Of a DNA stretch of 25,020 nt, positions 1 to 8,519 are shown in pieces (the first letter of the stretch is position 1; every line of letters starts with the position of its first letter). The stretch lies in NCBI GenBank assembly GCA_001970955.1, contig MPUH01001060.1:1-25020 (forward strand). Direction: 5' to 3'. The notes beneath the pieces are model-generated. The model searched no databases. It was not told where the DNA came from and saw only the letters and a program-made list of their open reading frames with translations. The DNA is from Stentor coeruleus (Eukaryota > Ciliophora > Heterotrichea > Heterotrichida > Stentoridae). The position numbers and the translations under genes are program-made.

Positions 1-41
1 TCATGTAATTTCATGTAAAATAAATAATTCCCATAATAATC

Positions 42-397
42 ATGAATTTATTCTTGATCGCTAATATTCTGCTACTGAGCCTAGCTGAAACACTTGAAGA
101 TACTGAAAGTAAGGATTATTTAGAGGCTTCTTGCAGCTATTTGATAATGGAAGTAACGATAATAAAGAAGGCTTTGAAAATCATGGCAAAGTGATTCTCA
201 TATTTTGGCTAAATATAATTGCCTTAATACTCTATTGTGGAGTCATTCACATCATTTTATTTGTAAGCAAGAAGGCAAAGAATTATACAATAGCCTTGAA
301 GAACAACTATGAAAAACAGGAGAACTTTAAAAAAATTGCCAAACGTAACAATTACAATGATAACCAGGATATTTTAGAAGAAGAAGTCAATCTTTAG
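42..397 (+). CDS. Small single-pass membrane protein
   Basis: Not recognised as a named family. The ATG at 42 opens a hydrophobic signal-peptide-like start (MNLFLIANILLLSLAET). That frame must join the frame used from 126 onward, which carries a clear membrane helix (about residues 41-64, VILIFW...IILFV) followed by a basic then acidic tail of about 45 residues ending in EEEVNL and a TAG stop. Removing a GT...AG segment at 109-125 (17 nt) joins the two exactly, giving 112 residues: signal peptide, about 20 lumenal residues, one helix, cytosolic tail (type I topology). The more usual 15-nt form of the same intron (109-123) would end in an early stop, so the 17-nt acceptor is inferred from protein sense alone. 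A frameshifted copy is the alternative. The membrane helix is secure; the exon structure is moderately sure. Confidence 0.55.
109..125 (+). other. Putative 17-nt intron
   Basis: The sequence begins GTAAGG and ends TAGAG, with two AG acceptors 2 nt apart. Only the second (17 nt) keeps the downstream membrane-helix frame open. The first gives a 15-nt intron, the common heterotrich size, but leads to a stop. Confidence 0.45.
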
Positions 398-846
398 TCT
401 AGTTAATTAAAAACTTGAATTTTGTCGTGATAACGATTTGTAAAAATGTAAACCAAGCAATTTTTTTGTCGTAATAACCGTTTATAAAAATGAAAGCTAA
501 ACTAAGTCAAAGCTGATTTTATATTTTCATCAAGCTAGAGTAAAAAATCAAATAACCAGCTAAATTCATATAGAAAAAAGTGTTAAACATAATAACTTCA
601 AGCTAATTTTTATATTTCCCCTTATTAAATTATTCAAAATTTCAAATTCAATACCTTAAATCCAATAAAATTTCTAATCCTCATAACCTATCATATACCT
701 CATCAATCATCTTATCCAAAATATTCTCCTCTCCCTATCATATATCATAGTCTAAAACTTACAATCTTACAATATTTCATCCTCTATTCAAAACCAACTC
801 CAACAAAAAAACCCAAAATCCATACAAAACTCATTATTATTTATAT
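398..846. other. Spacer with diverged repeats and G-free tract
   Basis: No gene is seen. Two 28-bp blocks at 421-448 and 465-492 (both starting TTTGTCGT and ending AAAAATG) match at 24 of 28 positions. From about 600 to the next start codon the + strand is almost devoid of G: lines 661-720 and 781-840 contain none, and 721-780 contains one. This is probably the promoter/leader side of the downstream gene. Confidence 0.6.
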
Positions 847-2154
847 ATGAAAACTGTAAGACAAGACATCAAACTCCAAGTCATTTTTACATAGAAACCC
901 AGATCAGCATCAACAGCTCCAAAAACTTCCCGAGACATCTACAAAAACATCTGTAAAAAGCTAAGAGCGCCAATGAACCCAGGAATCCTTGAAAGGTAAA
1001 ACCCATAAAGCCTAATAACAAACGAAATCGAAGTTTGTTTTGATGACATAACCTCAGAACAGCTCCCATCTTTTCAAAGTGTTTTAAAATCAATAAGACT
1101 CAAATCAATCAAACTATGGAGTAATTCTTATGAGACAAATGAGTTTACAAAACTAGGTATCCGTAAAACCAAATCACGTACAGAAAGCAAAGTAAATACC
1201 GAGTCTTTAGCTATAATGAGTATACAATTCTCAAGTATATCTGAAAGCATAGAAAAATCTCGAATCTTAAAAGAATTAGGATTATATGGAATAATCCTCA
1301 CAGTAAAAACCTGGGGAAGATTATCATCAAGTTTAGAATCAAGTCAGATTACAACCTTATCATTTCAAAAATGTGAAATATCAGAAAAAGAACTAGATGC
1401 AATATTCCAACCTATTGGATCAATGACAAAACTCACATATCTTGATTTATCAAATAACAATCTTATAGGGAATTGTGGGTATTTAATAGGGAGGATAATA
1501 AGTAAACAAGGGGAAAGAAGAGATACTAACAAATGGGAAAATGAATTACGTGGATCTATTGCTGATTTTCCTACAGGGCTTTGTGAGATTTATATAAGCA
1601 ATAATCATATTGGAGATTATGGATGGGAAAAAATAATATCAGCACTTGTTAGTGATAATTGGCTTATGCTTATTGAAGCTCAAAATATAGATTTGACTAT
1701 GTCTTCATATAAAAATACAATTGCGGCTATTGATAGTAACAAATCTATTTTAGTATTGGATTTAAGAGGAAATAATAATTTTGACTTGGGATTTAGGAAA
1801 ATTCTTGATGTTGTTTTTGAAAACTTCAAATATGCTGATAGAAATAATCCAAATAATGAAAAGTATATAAATTTGTTTCAAAAAGTTTGTAATGGAGAAA
1901 ATATCCCAAAGGTTTGTGAGATAAAAGCTGTGACAAAAGCAAAAATGAAAAATACTACTGGGAATATGCTTGTTAGGAATACTGATTCTAAAGGATTTGA
2001 TAGGAAAAATAATTCTATGAATGATTTTAAGATAAGTCAGGAGTGTGAGGTGATTAAGGAAGAAAATGCGAAATTGAGGAAGAAGATTAAGAAGGGAGGA
2101 AAGAAAAAGAAGAGGCTTGTAAGTACACAGAATATTTTAAGATTTGCAGATTAA
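847..2154 (+). CDS. CEP78: CEP78-like leucine-rich-repeat basal body protein
   Basis: CEP78 is a centriole/basal-body protein with N-terminal leucine-rich repeats; in animals it acts with CEP350 and the EDD-DYRK2-DDB1-VprBP ligase. The gene is read as 847-879, 895-995 and 1011-2154, with two 15-nt introns (880-894 and 996-1010), giving 425 residues. From memory of the human protein, three blocks align in order. One is the 'LKELGLYGIIL' helix-strand repeat. The second is the charged loop 'ERRDTNKWENELRGS', matching the human MRRHEETWAESLRYR region. The third is 'NKSILVLDLRGN...', matching TTLVVLDIRKNP. The C-terminus is basic with a short coiled segment (ENAKLRKKIKKGGKKKK), much shorter than animal CEP78, which also has a long coiled-coil tail. 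The TAA stop is at 2152. The LRR part is clear; orthology is an inference from remembered alignment. Confidence 0.75.
880..894 (+). other. 15-nt intron (first, CEP78-like gene)
   Basis: GTCATTTTTACATAG is exactly 15 nt with GT...AG ends. It contains an in-frame TAG at 892, and removing it keeps the frame from ATG 847. The third base is C rather than the A seen in the other introns here. Confidence 0.65.
996..1010 (+). other. 15-nt intron (second, CEP78-like gene)
   Basis: GTAAAACCCATAAAG is 15 nt with GTA...AG. Without removal the frame runs into TAA codons at once. With removal it is open from 895 through 2154. Confidence 0.8.
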
Positions 2155-2640
2155 CAGCAAATGATAAAAAAAATAGGATGGATGGGTAGATAGATTATAA
2201 GGTTAGATAAGATAAGGCTATGAGTTTTCGAATTAGATTTTTAAGTTTTATTGATAATTTAGGTTTAAATTCACCTTAAAGGAGAGTTAGGGTTTAGTTT
2301 TTATGAAGTTATAGTTAAGCTAAAAATTATATTTTTTAGATGTATTATCTTAATTGATTATTATGTATAATATAATTTGTGAATGTTTTTAAGGATGATA
2401 CTTTTTGTATAAATTGTAATGATATTGATGTATGAAAATATGATTTTGATTAATTTTGCTGACTCTAGATAATAAGATTTTTATGTTGATGATCATGTGT
2501 TTTTAAGCTAGATTATGGTTAAAAAATCAATCTAACGAAGATTTTAATCATCCTTTTGGTAAAAATATATCTTTGTTATATATAAAACAATTTTTATATA
2601 ATTTATTTTTATATTCACATAAGATGATAGCCATATAAAT
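2155..2640. other. Spacer, C-poor
   Basis: No gene is seen. The left part (to about 2520) is G/T-rich and C-poor on the + strand, following the usual downstream pattern of this window. The last 100 bases are very AT-rich and end in CATATAAAT directly before the ATG at 2641, so any 5' leader of the next gene would be short. Confidence 0.5.
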
Positions 2641-3771
2641 ATGTTCTGGGCTGACAAAGTTTCTGAAGGAAAAGATTTGAAATTAAATGCCTCAGATGAT
2701 GAAGATAGCACTTTACACTTGTCTGAAGCCATCTTACAAGGAACAGAAGCTGTCACTCTCTGGGTTACACATAAAAATATCAAATATCCTTTAGCTTATT
2801 TGTCTAGCACTCAGACATCTATTCCTTTTGATTTATACTTCCATGTCCCTTCAGAAACATTTTTTTCACTTGAGGGATCTGGCATTGTAACTCTTCTTGG
2901 GTACTTTGAACCTACTTCTGATAATGAAGTGTTTGAGGAAAGTAGTGAGGATGAGGAGTTGCCAGTCAAAAAAGCCCCAATGGTCAAAAATGCACCACAG
3001 AAAGCTGCGGCTGTTAAAGATGATAGTGATGATGATGAAGAGGAGGAGGATGATGATGATGATGAGGATGATGATGATGAGGATGATGAGGATGATGATG
3101 ATGATGAGGATGATGATGATGAGGATGAGAAAGATGAGGAAAGAAAGGAAGTTGTAGAGAAACCTTTACCAAAAAAAGGAAATAAAGAAATCATCCAAAA
3201 GAAAGCTCATAATGATGAGGAAGTTGTAAAAAAAAATTTACCAAAGAAAGTAAATAAGGAAGTTGTTCAGAGGAAGCCTCATGATGACGAGGATGATGAA
3301 GATGATGATGAAAATGTAGATGATGAAGGTGATGATTTTGGTGTAAATGATGAGGAAGGAGGAAGTAAAGAAAAGCCTTTCCAAAAATCATACAACGAAG
3401 AAAGAGTTGTAACTTTTGATGACCAAGGGGATAGAAGAGGTTTTGGAAGGGGAAGAGGTGGATTCCATAGAGGTGGTGATCGTGGAGGTTATAGAGGTGG
3501 AGATAGAGGTGGATTCCATAGAGGTGGAGATCGTGGAGGGTATAGAGGTGGAGATCGTGATGGATTCCATAGAGGTGGTTTTAGAGGTGGAGATCGTGAT
3601 GGATTCCATAGAGGTGGTTTTAGAGGTGGAGATAGAGGGGGTTTTAGAGGTGGAGATAGAGGAGGTTTTAGAGGTGGTGACCGAAGGGGGTTTAGAGGAG
3701 GAGATAGAGGAGGGTTTAGAGGAGGAGACAGAGGAGGTTTCCGTGGAAGGAGTAACTTTGGAAGAGAATAG
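2641..3771 (+). CDS. Nucleoplasmin-like domain protein with acidic and RGG tail
   Basis: Probably a nucleolar histone or RNA-binding chaperone. Residues 1-92 match the nucleoplasmin-like (NPL) fold of plant HD2 proteins and of FKBP39/Fpr-type immunophilins: 'MFWADKV..GK' start, 'LHLSEAIL', then a hydrophobic strand series ending '[13 protein letters not shown]'. Residues 93-168 become an almost pure Asp/Glu tract (3017-3147), followed by a duplicated 24-residue basic module (171-194 and 195-218, each with LPKK.NKE), a second acidic run (215-240), and a 110-residue Gly/Arg/Asp tail of [15 protein letters not shown] repeats (264-376). There is no FKBP or deacetylase domain. Acidic plus RGG organisation recalls nucleolin, Gar2 and Nsr1, but there are no RRM domains. 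The 376 residues end in TAG. The NPL call is fairly sure; nucleolar location is inferred. Confidence 0.8.
   Translation: MFWADKVSEGKDLKLNASDDEDSTLHLSEAILQGTEAVTLWVTHKNIKYPLAYLSSTQTSIPFDLYFHVPSETFFSLEGSGIVTLLGYFEPTSDNEVFEESSEDEELPVKKAPMVKNAPQKAAAVKDDSDDDEEEEDDDDDEDDDDEDDEDDDDDEDDDDEDEKDEERKEVVEKPLPKKGNKEIIQKKAHNDEEVVKKNLPKKVNKEVVQRKPHDDEDDEDDDENVDDEGDDFGVNDEEGGSKEKPFQKSYNEERVVTFDDQGDRRGFGRGRGGFHRGGDRGGYRGGDRGGFHRGGDRGGYRGGDRDGFHRGGFRGGDRDGFHRGGFRGGDRGGFRGGDRGGFRGGDRRGFRGGDRGGFRGGDRGGFRGRSNFGRE
3010..3160 (+). repeat. GAT/GAG triplet tract encoding Asp/Glu
   Basis: A run of GAT and GAG triplets inside the NPL-domain gene encodes an unbroken Asp/Glu stretch. It is a likely site of replication slippage and length variation; open frames on the other strand here (poly-Ser) are shadows. 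Confidence 0.85.
3440..3760 (+). repeat. Tandem GGDRGGF-coding repeats
   Basis: Short tandem units (AGAGGTGGAGAT... and GGATTCCATAGAGGTGG...) encode repeated [11 protein letters not shown]. Unit order varies: the early part carries FH and Y variants, the late part is uniform GGFRGGDR, which suggests stepwise expansion. Confidence 0.85.
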
Positions 3772-3886
3772 ACATAGTTATATCTAATAAAGAACTTGTT
3801 CTAAAAAAATATATATATTTCATATCTAATCCATAAAATGCTTACTTTTTGTAATAAAAACTACAGTTTATCAATAAAGTTATCTA

Positions 3887-4510
3887 TTAGATAGGTAAAA
3901 TACTCTCTCTACAAGTGCATATCTTCAAACTCCATTTAACAATGCTAATAAACCCTGATTTTCCTCCAGGAAACATACTAAATACATACCAGAATATAGC
4001 AAAAAGTTGTACCCCACAAGCAATTAGAACTACTAAATAACTCCCAACAACTCCTGCAGCGTATAATGTAAAAAACATAGAAGCAAAATAAAAACCAGAC
4101 ACAATAGAATTTTCTTTAGAAAATAAGGCTTGTATATATTCCCATGCATTAGATTTCAAATAACTCATGGCAACTTGCATAACTAAACTACTTAAAGAGA
4201 ATAAAAGGGCAAATTTCTGAGGGAAAACAATAATCATAGGTAGGAAACTAAGGGAAAATAGGAACAGCCCTATAGAAATTGTCCCAAGGATGAAAAAATT
4301 CTTAAGACGTGAAGTCCTTTCTGTGACTGAACTAAGGATATTAAGCCCTGTAGTTTTACTTTTTATAGTTGATGTGATGTTTCCTGTAATCTCAGGCTGT
4401 TCTTGGATGGATTCAGTTTTCCAGAACTTTGACAGCCAACTTGGCTCTTTTTGTTTTGTGGTTTGGTAGAAGGACAAATTTTCTAGGACTTGATTAAAGT
4501 TATGGGCCAT
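3887..4510 (-). CDS. SFT2-family vesicle transport membrane protein
   Basis: SFT2 proteins are small four-helix Golgi membrane proteins involved in retrograde fusion of endosome-derived vesicles with the Golgi. This 207-residue protein has a soluble Ser/Thr-rich N-terminus (1-70) and four hydrophobic segments at about 72-94, 98-118, 137-153 and 157-178. Family-like features are the 'KFALLFSLSSL' second helix, 'FFTLYAAGVVGSYLVV', and the aromatic 'QLFAIFWYVFSMFPGG' at the end of helix 4, which matches the family's WY.lSyiPgG signature. The N-terminal region is typical in length. The start ATG sits in ATATAAATGG and the stop is TAA. It converges with the NPL gene across only 115 bases. Confidence 0.8.
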   Translation of the reverse strand: MAHNFNQVLENLSFYQTTKQKEPSWLSKFWKTESIQEQPEITGNITSTIKSKTTGLNILSSVTERTSRLKNFFILGTISIGLFLFSLSFLPMIIVFPQKFALLFSLSSLVMQVAMSYLKSNAWEYIQALFSKENSIVSGFYFASMFFTLYAAGVVGSYLVVLIACGVQLFAIFWYVFSMFPGGKSGFISIVKWSLKICTCRESILPI

Positions 4511-4582
4511 TTATATTATATATGCATACAAACATATTTCCACAAAGATATTCCTAAAACATCTATTTAATCTTATCTAGAA

Positions 4583-5221
4583 TTATAAAAGATCATTAGC
4601 AATAATCAGTAATTCATTTTTGCATCCATCAATTTTGCAAAGATTGCTAGCTGTAATTAACCCTGACGTATAATTATACTTTCCTAAAATAAAATATATA
4701 GAATTCTTATACAAAATCGAATGGCCAAGCATAAACATATCCGGGACATACACACTTTTAGTAACAACATTATTTGATTCATCAATATACATAAGAGACC
4801 CATGAAAAAGCATAAATATTTTTTTGTTAAAAATAAAAATCAGTTTATAATCACTTTCATGTTGATATATTGAATTATAAAAATCTTCCTCAGGACTATA
4901 TTGATAAATGTCAATAGCCGGACTGCCTGATACATAAATCAAACTTCCAATTATAGCAGATGAACAATATCCCATTCCTGTTGGCAAGTTAGTTGAGTTT
5001 TTCCATATTCTTGTATTAATATCGAATTTATTCACAGTATCTAAAGCTTTACTGTTCATATCAAACCCTCCAAAAAAGTAAATTTCGTTATTAAACAAAA
5101 TCCCATTCCCCATATCTGACTTTTTAGGTCCATATCCAGAGTATTCTACACATTTCATTTCTGTATCTAAAATATAAACCTTTTCACTCATAGAAAATAT
5201 TAAAGGTTTAGACTTATACAT
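4583..5221 (-). CDS. Kelch propeller protein, 3' part (frameshifted)
   Basis: These 212 residues carry kelch-type blades: 'NGILFNNEIYFFGGFDMNSKALDTVNKFD' with the GG doublet, then 'IWKNSTNLPTGMGYCSSAIIGSLIYVSGSP'. No N-terminal domain precedes the blades from this ATG. The segment directly upstream in another frame supplies the missing head and coiled coil and ends 'FIYGGALS', a first blade cut mid-motif. The two frames overlap by 22 bases (5200-5221). The simplest reading is one gene (4583-5946) with a frame change near 5215-5222. A 15- or 16-nt intron does not fix the frame. It could be an assembly error, a pseudogene, an atypical longer intron, or two genes; see findings. Confidence 0.6.
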   Translation of the reverse strand: MYKSKPLIFSMSEKVYILDTEMKCVEYSGYGPKKSDMGNGILFNNEIYFFGGFDMNSKALDTVNKFDINTRIWKNSTNLPTGMGYCSSAIIGSLIYVSGSPAIDIYQYSPEEDFYNSIYQHESDYKLIFIFNKKIFMLFHGSLMYIDESNNVVTKSVYVPDMFMLGHSILYKNSIYFILGKYNYTSGLITASNLCKIDGCKNELLIIANDLL

Positions 5222-5946
5222 GATAAAGCTCCTCCATAGATAAAAATTATAATTTTTAAAATATAGTCATTATCATATATAAACAAATGACTATCATCTA
5301 ATCTACACCAACCATTAGCATAAGAGAAATCTTCATCAACATAAACTTCAACTTCATTAATATCATAACTAAGTGCATCTATTTTCATCAAACTATTTGA
5401 ATGGGCTTTAGGAATTACTATTATTGTTGAATCATCTACAAAAACCCTAACATTTTTCAAGATAATATTTTTCGCATCTTCTTCTGTATATATCATCTTA
5501 TATTCTCCCCAGTCATCAAGATTATCTCTTGGATTTACAATATATGATGATATAATTTTTTCAGCATCTGTCGCATTATCTAATATTGATACATTATTTG
5601 CATTTTTAATTAACTTACGAACTTCTATAATTTTTCTTTGAAGATCAGCATATTTGGAAATTATATTTTTATAGTTTGTTTTGATATTTTTGATAAGTTT
5701 TGTGCATGTTGATGATGCAATTTGTATTGAGTTATCTATTTTTATATCATATTCATTAAGAATATAATCTAGATTTGATGATATTGATGATGTAATTTCT
5801 GAGTAGATTTTTTTACAAGGATGTGAGGATTGGGGTTTGTCAAAATGGGCATGTATACCACAGCCATAGAATATTGGTATGGTGCATGTACAGATAGAAA
5901 TAGCTGGGATGGGGCATGAAGGTATGCTACAGGAATAAATTGACAT
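5200..5946 (-). CDS. Cys-rich head and coiled-coil of kelch protein, 5' part
   Basis: This 248-residue reading frame starts with a cysteine/histidine cluster (C6, C11, C19, C21, C29, H32, H34, H42, C44) that looks like a degenerate zinc-binding B-box. A helical segment follows (about 45-125, with 'KYADLQRKIIEVRKLIKNANN'), then the start of a beta-propeller ('VRVFVDDSTIIVIPKAHSN', 'GWCRLDDSHLFIY...FIYGGALS') before a TAA at 5200. The propeller continues in a different frame in the adjacent segment (4583-5221). The overall architecture equals that of the intact gene at 9604-11088, so the two are probably family members. Function is unknown; such proteins usually act as protein-interaction scaffolds. 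The frame break lowers confidence that this is a functional product. Confidence 0.6.
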   Translation of the reverse strand: MSIYSCSIPSCPIPAISICTCTIPIFYGCGIHAHFDKPQSSHPCKKIYSEITSSISSNLDYILNEYDIKIDNSIQIASSTCTKLIKNIKTNYKNIISKYADLQRKIIEVRKLIKNANNVSILDNATDAEKIISSYIVNPRDNLDDWGEYKMIYTEEDAKNIILKNVRVFVDDSTIIVIPKAHSNSLMKIDALSYDINEVEVYVDEDFSYANGWCRLDDSHLFIYDNDYILKIIIFIYGGALSCISLNL

Positions 5947-6385
5947 TTTAATAATATTGGTTTTGGGAGATTAAAATATTTAATTTTTGGTAAGGATATG
6001 AGAGTTATGGTGAAGATAAATTAGAGTGAAAGGATAATGAAATTGCTAAGTTTTAAAGATGATAGATTTTAGGGGTATAAGATTATGAAGAGTATGATTG
6101 ATAAGAATTATTATAAATATCACATAAACTCAATCACTCAAAAAAAAATGCAAACTCCCAATCTCTCTATCACATTATCATATTATCCTATAATACAAGT
6201 TATAAATCTTAAATTACCACAAGCATATCAAACCAATTCACAATCATAATTTTTATTTAAAATCAATAACCGCCCACATTAACCTTATGTGTTAAGCTTT
6301 ACTTATATATTTTTAATCTAATAATTATCATCTCATAACCTTCTTAATCAAACTTAAAAAACATAAAACAATTATAATAACGGTA
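5947..6385. promoter_or_regulatory. Divergent promoter region with skew flip
   Basis: This lies between two divergently oriented genes. On the + strand 6061-6120 contains no C and 6001-6060 only one; 6121-6180 contains a single G. The switch at about 6120 is abrupt and places a G-poor strand upstream of each start codon. No gene is seen, and no individual motif is recognised with certainty. Confidence 0.5.
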
Positions 6386-7225
6386 ATGGCACAACTCAAA
6401 CACAAAAAGTTGTCATCCGATCAAAACGTGGAAAGTATAAAAAAATCTCCTTTTTCAAGTCGCAATTGTTCTCCAACTGGGCACTTAATTAAAAACTTCT
6501 TCATCCAAGCTCTTTCCAATTACACAAAATCGATAAATATAACTGTTTTATCTAAACAAGAAATGATCATCTTCTTACGCAAATTACAATTCTTAACAAA
6601 TGAAAGAGTTTCTTCTGAGGAAATGGAAAATATCACATATATGTGGGGTCTTATATCAGTAGATTCACATACTACAATCTCAGACTCAGTTTCATACTTA
6701 CTTTGTTTACTTGATTTAAAAATCCCAAATAGTCTACTTCAAAGTTCTATAGTTTTTAAGTACCTTCCTGATAATGATTATACGTATATAAAAGCAAATT
6801 CGATGGAACTTTTAAAAAACTATTTGGAAAGTGTTTACACAAAAACAAAACAAGACCAAAATTTCATCCTTCAAAACTCAGCAAAAGAAACCCCTCAGCC
6901 TCTTCAGATTAACAACACAAAGACAAAAACGCCACGAACAAGTTTTTCTAGAGCAGAGACCCCAAGAATGAGCGAAGTCCGTAGAAAAGCGCCAAGTTTC
7001 GACAAAAAACTAACACCCAAAGTGCCGAAATCCGGTTCAGGGATAAAATTCTCCAGAGGTCGTCTTAAAAGAAGTGAAAGTGGCTCAAGGACACACAGCA
7101 AAGAACATTCAGCCGTTGCTGTTTCTAACATAAAACGTAAAACTTCACCTGTTATAGACATAGAGCTCAGTAAACGTAACGGAAGTAAAAACAAACTGAT
7201 TTTATATATAAAAGTGAAAGATTAA
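6386..7225 (+). CDS. Unrecognised protein with basic Ser/Arg-rich tail
   Basis: Not recognised. The protein has 279 residues, with the start ATG in TAATGG. Residues about 30-155 are predicted helical and globular ('LSKQEMIIFLRKLQFLTNE', 'EEMENITYMWGLISVDSHTTISDSV'). This is an EF-hand-like spacing of helix, acidic turn and helix, but there is no intact calcium-binding loop. Residues 165-270 are low-complexity and strongly basic, with repeated S/T-P and R-x-x-S sites (TPRTSFSRAETPRMS, KLTPKVPKSGSG). That suggests a phosphorylated, probably nucleic-acid- or tubulin-binding disordered tail. It is followed in the same direction by another unknown gene. Coding status is good, from length, composition change and the flanking G-poor upstream tract. 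Confidence 0.65.
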   Translation: MAQLKHKKLSSDQNVESIKKSPFSSRNCSPTGHLIKNFFIQALSNYTKSINITVLSKQEMIIFLRKLQFLTNERVSSEEMENITYMWGLISVDSHTTISDSVSYLLCLLDLKIPNSLLQSSIVFKYLPDNDYTYIKANSMELLKNYLESVYTKTKQDQNFILQNSAKETPQPLQINNTKTKTPRTSFSRAETPRMSEVRRKAPSFDKKLTPKVPKSGSGIKFSRGRLKRSESGSRTHSKEHSAVAVSNIKRKTSPVIDIELSKRNGSKNKLILYIKVKD

Positions 7226-7445
7226 ATCTCTATGTGATAATAGTTAAATAATATTATAAAAATCATCATAATATCATATCTAAAATCCCAAGTTTACTAT
7301 TTATATTCCCTAATAAAATCTTCCACATAAAATTATATAACTTTTTACCTTTATAAAACCATGATTTTTATAATAAAATTTATACCCCAGACAAAGTTTT
7401 TCATGTTTCAATCAATACTACCATATTTTGAAAATAAACATAAAA

Positions 7446-8117
7446 ATGATATCAGCGACTGACCAACAGATAAGGAAAATCGAATTATCAGACTCATTTC
7501 GTAGTGACCGGACTAGTGAGATTGAACTCTCTCCACAAGAAGTTTCCCAGATGATCGATAGTTTACATAGTGCTTTAATAATGTCAAAAGTCCTCCCAAG
7601 AGAAAGTCCAAAACCAGAACCAACTTTACCAAATCTCAGTTATCTTATAAACATAATGTGTGATGAATTTTTATTAGAAATTGACCAGCCGATGATAAAA
7701 ACTAACTTTTCCCCTGAGCTTCATCTAAAAACAACACAAGAAAATCCTGTTGAAATTGTAAATGAAGAACTAGAAACTGAAGAATTACTTAATAGGCTTT
7801 TATTTGCAGATAGGGATATAATACTTACAGAAAAAAACTGTAAAGAACTAAGTGCGCTTATAATAGAACTGTCTAAAAATTCTTCGACCAGCGAGTTAAG
7901 AGTTCATAAACAGAGACTTGAAGAAAAATTGATTTGTTATGGAGAAGATCTAATAAAACATAAACGAATACTTAAAGATAAAGAAAAAGAAGTCCAAAAA
8001 CTCCAAAAACAACTGATACACCTTAAAGAAGAAAGAGAGTTTTATGTAAATCCTATTTACCCATCTAGTATCTCTCATACTGATACTCCAGGGCTTAGTG
8101 AGTGTACCGATTATTAA
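7446..8117 (+). CDS. Unrecognised acidic coiled-coil protein
   Basis: Not recognised. The first ATG in frame is at 7446, giving 223 residues; the frame is open slightly further upstream but lacks an ATG. The N-terminal half is acidic and mixed. Residues about 130-195 form a coiled coil ('RVHKQRLEEKLICYGEDLI', 'KDKEKEVQKLQKQLIHLKEE'). The C-terminus ends in a Ser/Thr/Pro-rich tail. There is no membrane segment. It ends 45 bases before the V-ATPase G start codon, so intergenic distances here can be very small. A structural or centrosomal role is possible but only a guess. Confidence 0.65.
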   Translation: MISATDQQIRKIELSDSFRSDRTSEIELSPQEVSQMIDSLHSALIMSKVLPRESPKPEPTLPNLSYLINIMCDEFLLEIDQPMIKTNFSPELHLKTTQENPVEIVNEELETEELLNRLLFADRDIILTEKNCKELSALIIELSKNSSTSELRVHKQRLEEKLICYGEDLIKHKRILKDKEKEVQKLQKQLIHLKEEREFYVNPIYPSSISHTDTPGLSECTDY

Positions 8118-8162
8118 ATTTATCTTATAAAATAATACACCAATATAATAAACTCAGATAAT

Positions 8163-8519
8163 ATGGTGGATAAATCGTACTTGATTGAGCTTACAACTGC
8201 AGAACAGGCTGCCACAGAAATCATTCGTAGGGCCCAAGATGCTCGTGATGCTAGGCTTAAGGAAGCAAAATTCGATGCTGAACAAGAACTAGGAAAATTC
8301 AAGAAAGAACTTGATACTGAGTACAATCATGCCGCTGAAAAAGATGCAAGTGGAGCTGACCCTGAGTTACAACATCTTCAAGATGACTTTAGGAAGAAAG
8401 CTGGAGAAGTCGTTCATATCTTCAAACAATATAAAGATGAAGCTATAGAGTTCTTAGTTGATTCGGTCTTCAGAGTTAATATTGAAGTGCCTAAAGTAGT
8501 TATAGGAAAGTTCGACTAA
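8163..8519 (+). CDS. ATP6V1G: V-type ATPase subunit G
   Basis: Subunit G pairs with subunit E in the peripheral stalks of the V1 sector of the vacuolar proton pump, holding the catalytic A3B3 head against the membrane sector. The 118 residues equal the usual family length. The N-terminal region has the diagnostic 'LLxAE..A..II..AR..R..RLK.AK.EA..E' pattern: here 'LTTAEQAATEIIRRAQDARDARLKEAKFDAEQEL', followed by a long helix and a short C-terminal tail. No intron is needed. The start is ATGG after an ATAATAAA-rich leader; the stop is TAA. The call is highly secure. Confidence 0.95.
   Translation: MVDKSYLIELTTAEQAATEIIRRAQDARDARLKEAKFDAEQELGKFKKELDTEYNHAAEKDASGADPELQHLQDDFRKKAGEVVHIFKQYKDEAIEFLVDSVFRVNIEVPKVVIGKFD

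Noticed and set aside
153..167. Second possible 15-nt intron GTAACGATAATAAAG in the first gene
   Set aside because: Removing it does not change the frame and does not join the signal peptide to the membrane-helix frame.
887..1093. 68-residue minus-strand open frame
   Set aside because: It lies antisense to spliced exons of the CEP78-like gene.
2811..3609. Poly-Ser, poly-Met and Ile/Ser/Thr open frames over the NPL gene
   Set aside because: They are shadows of the GAT/GAG and GGA-rich repeats.
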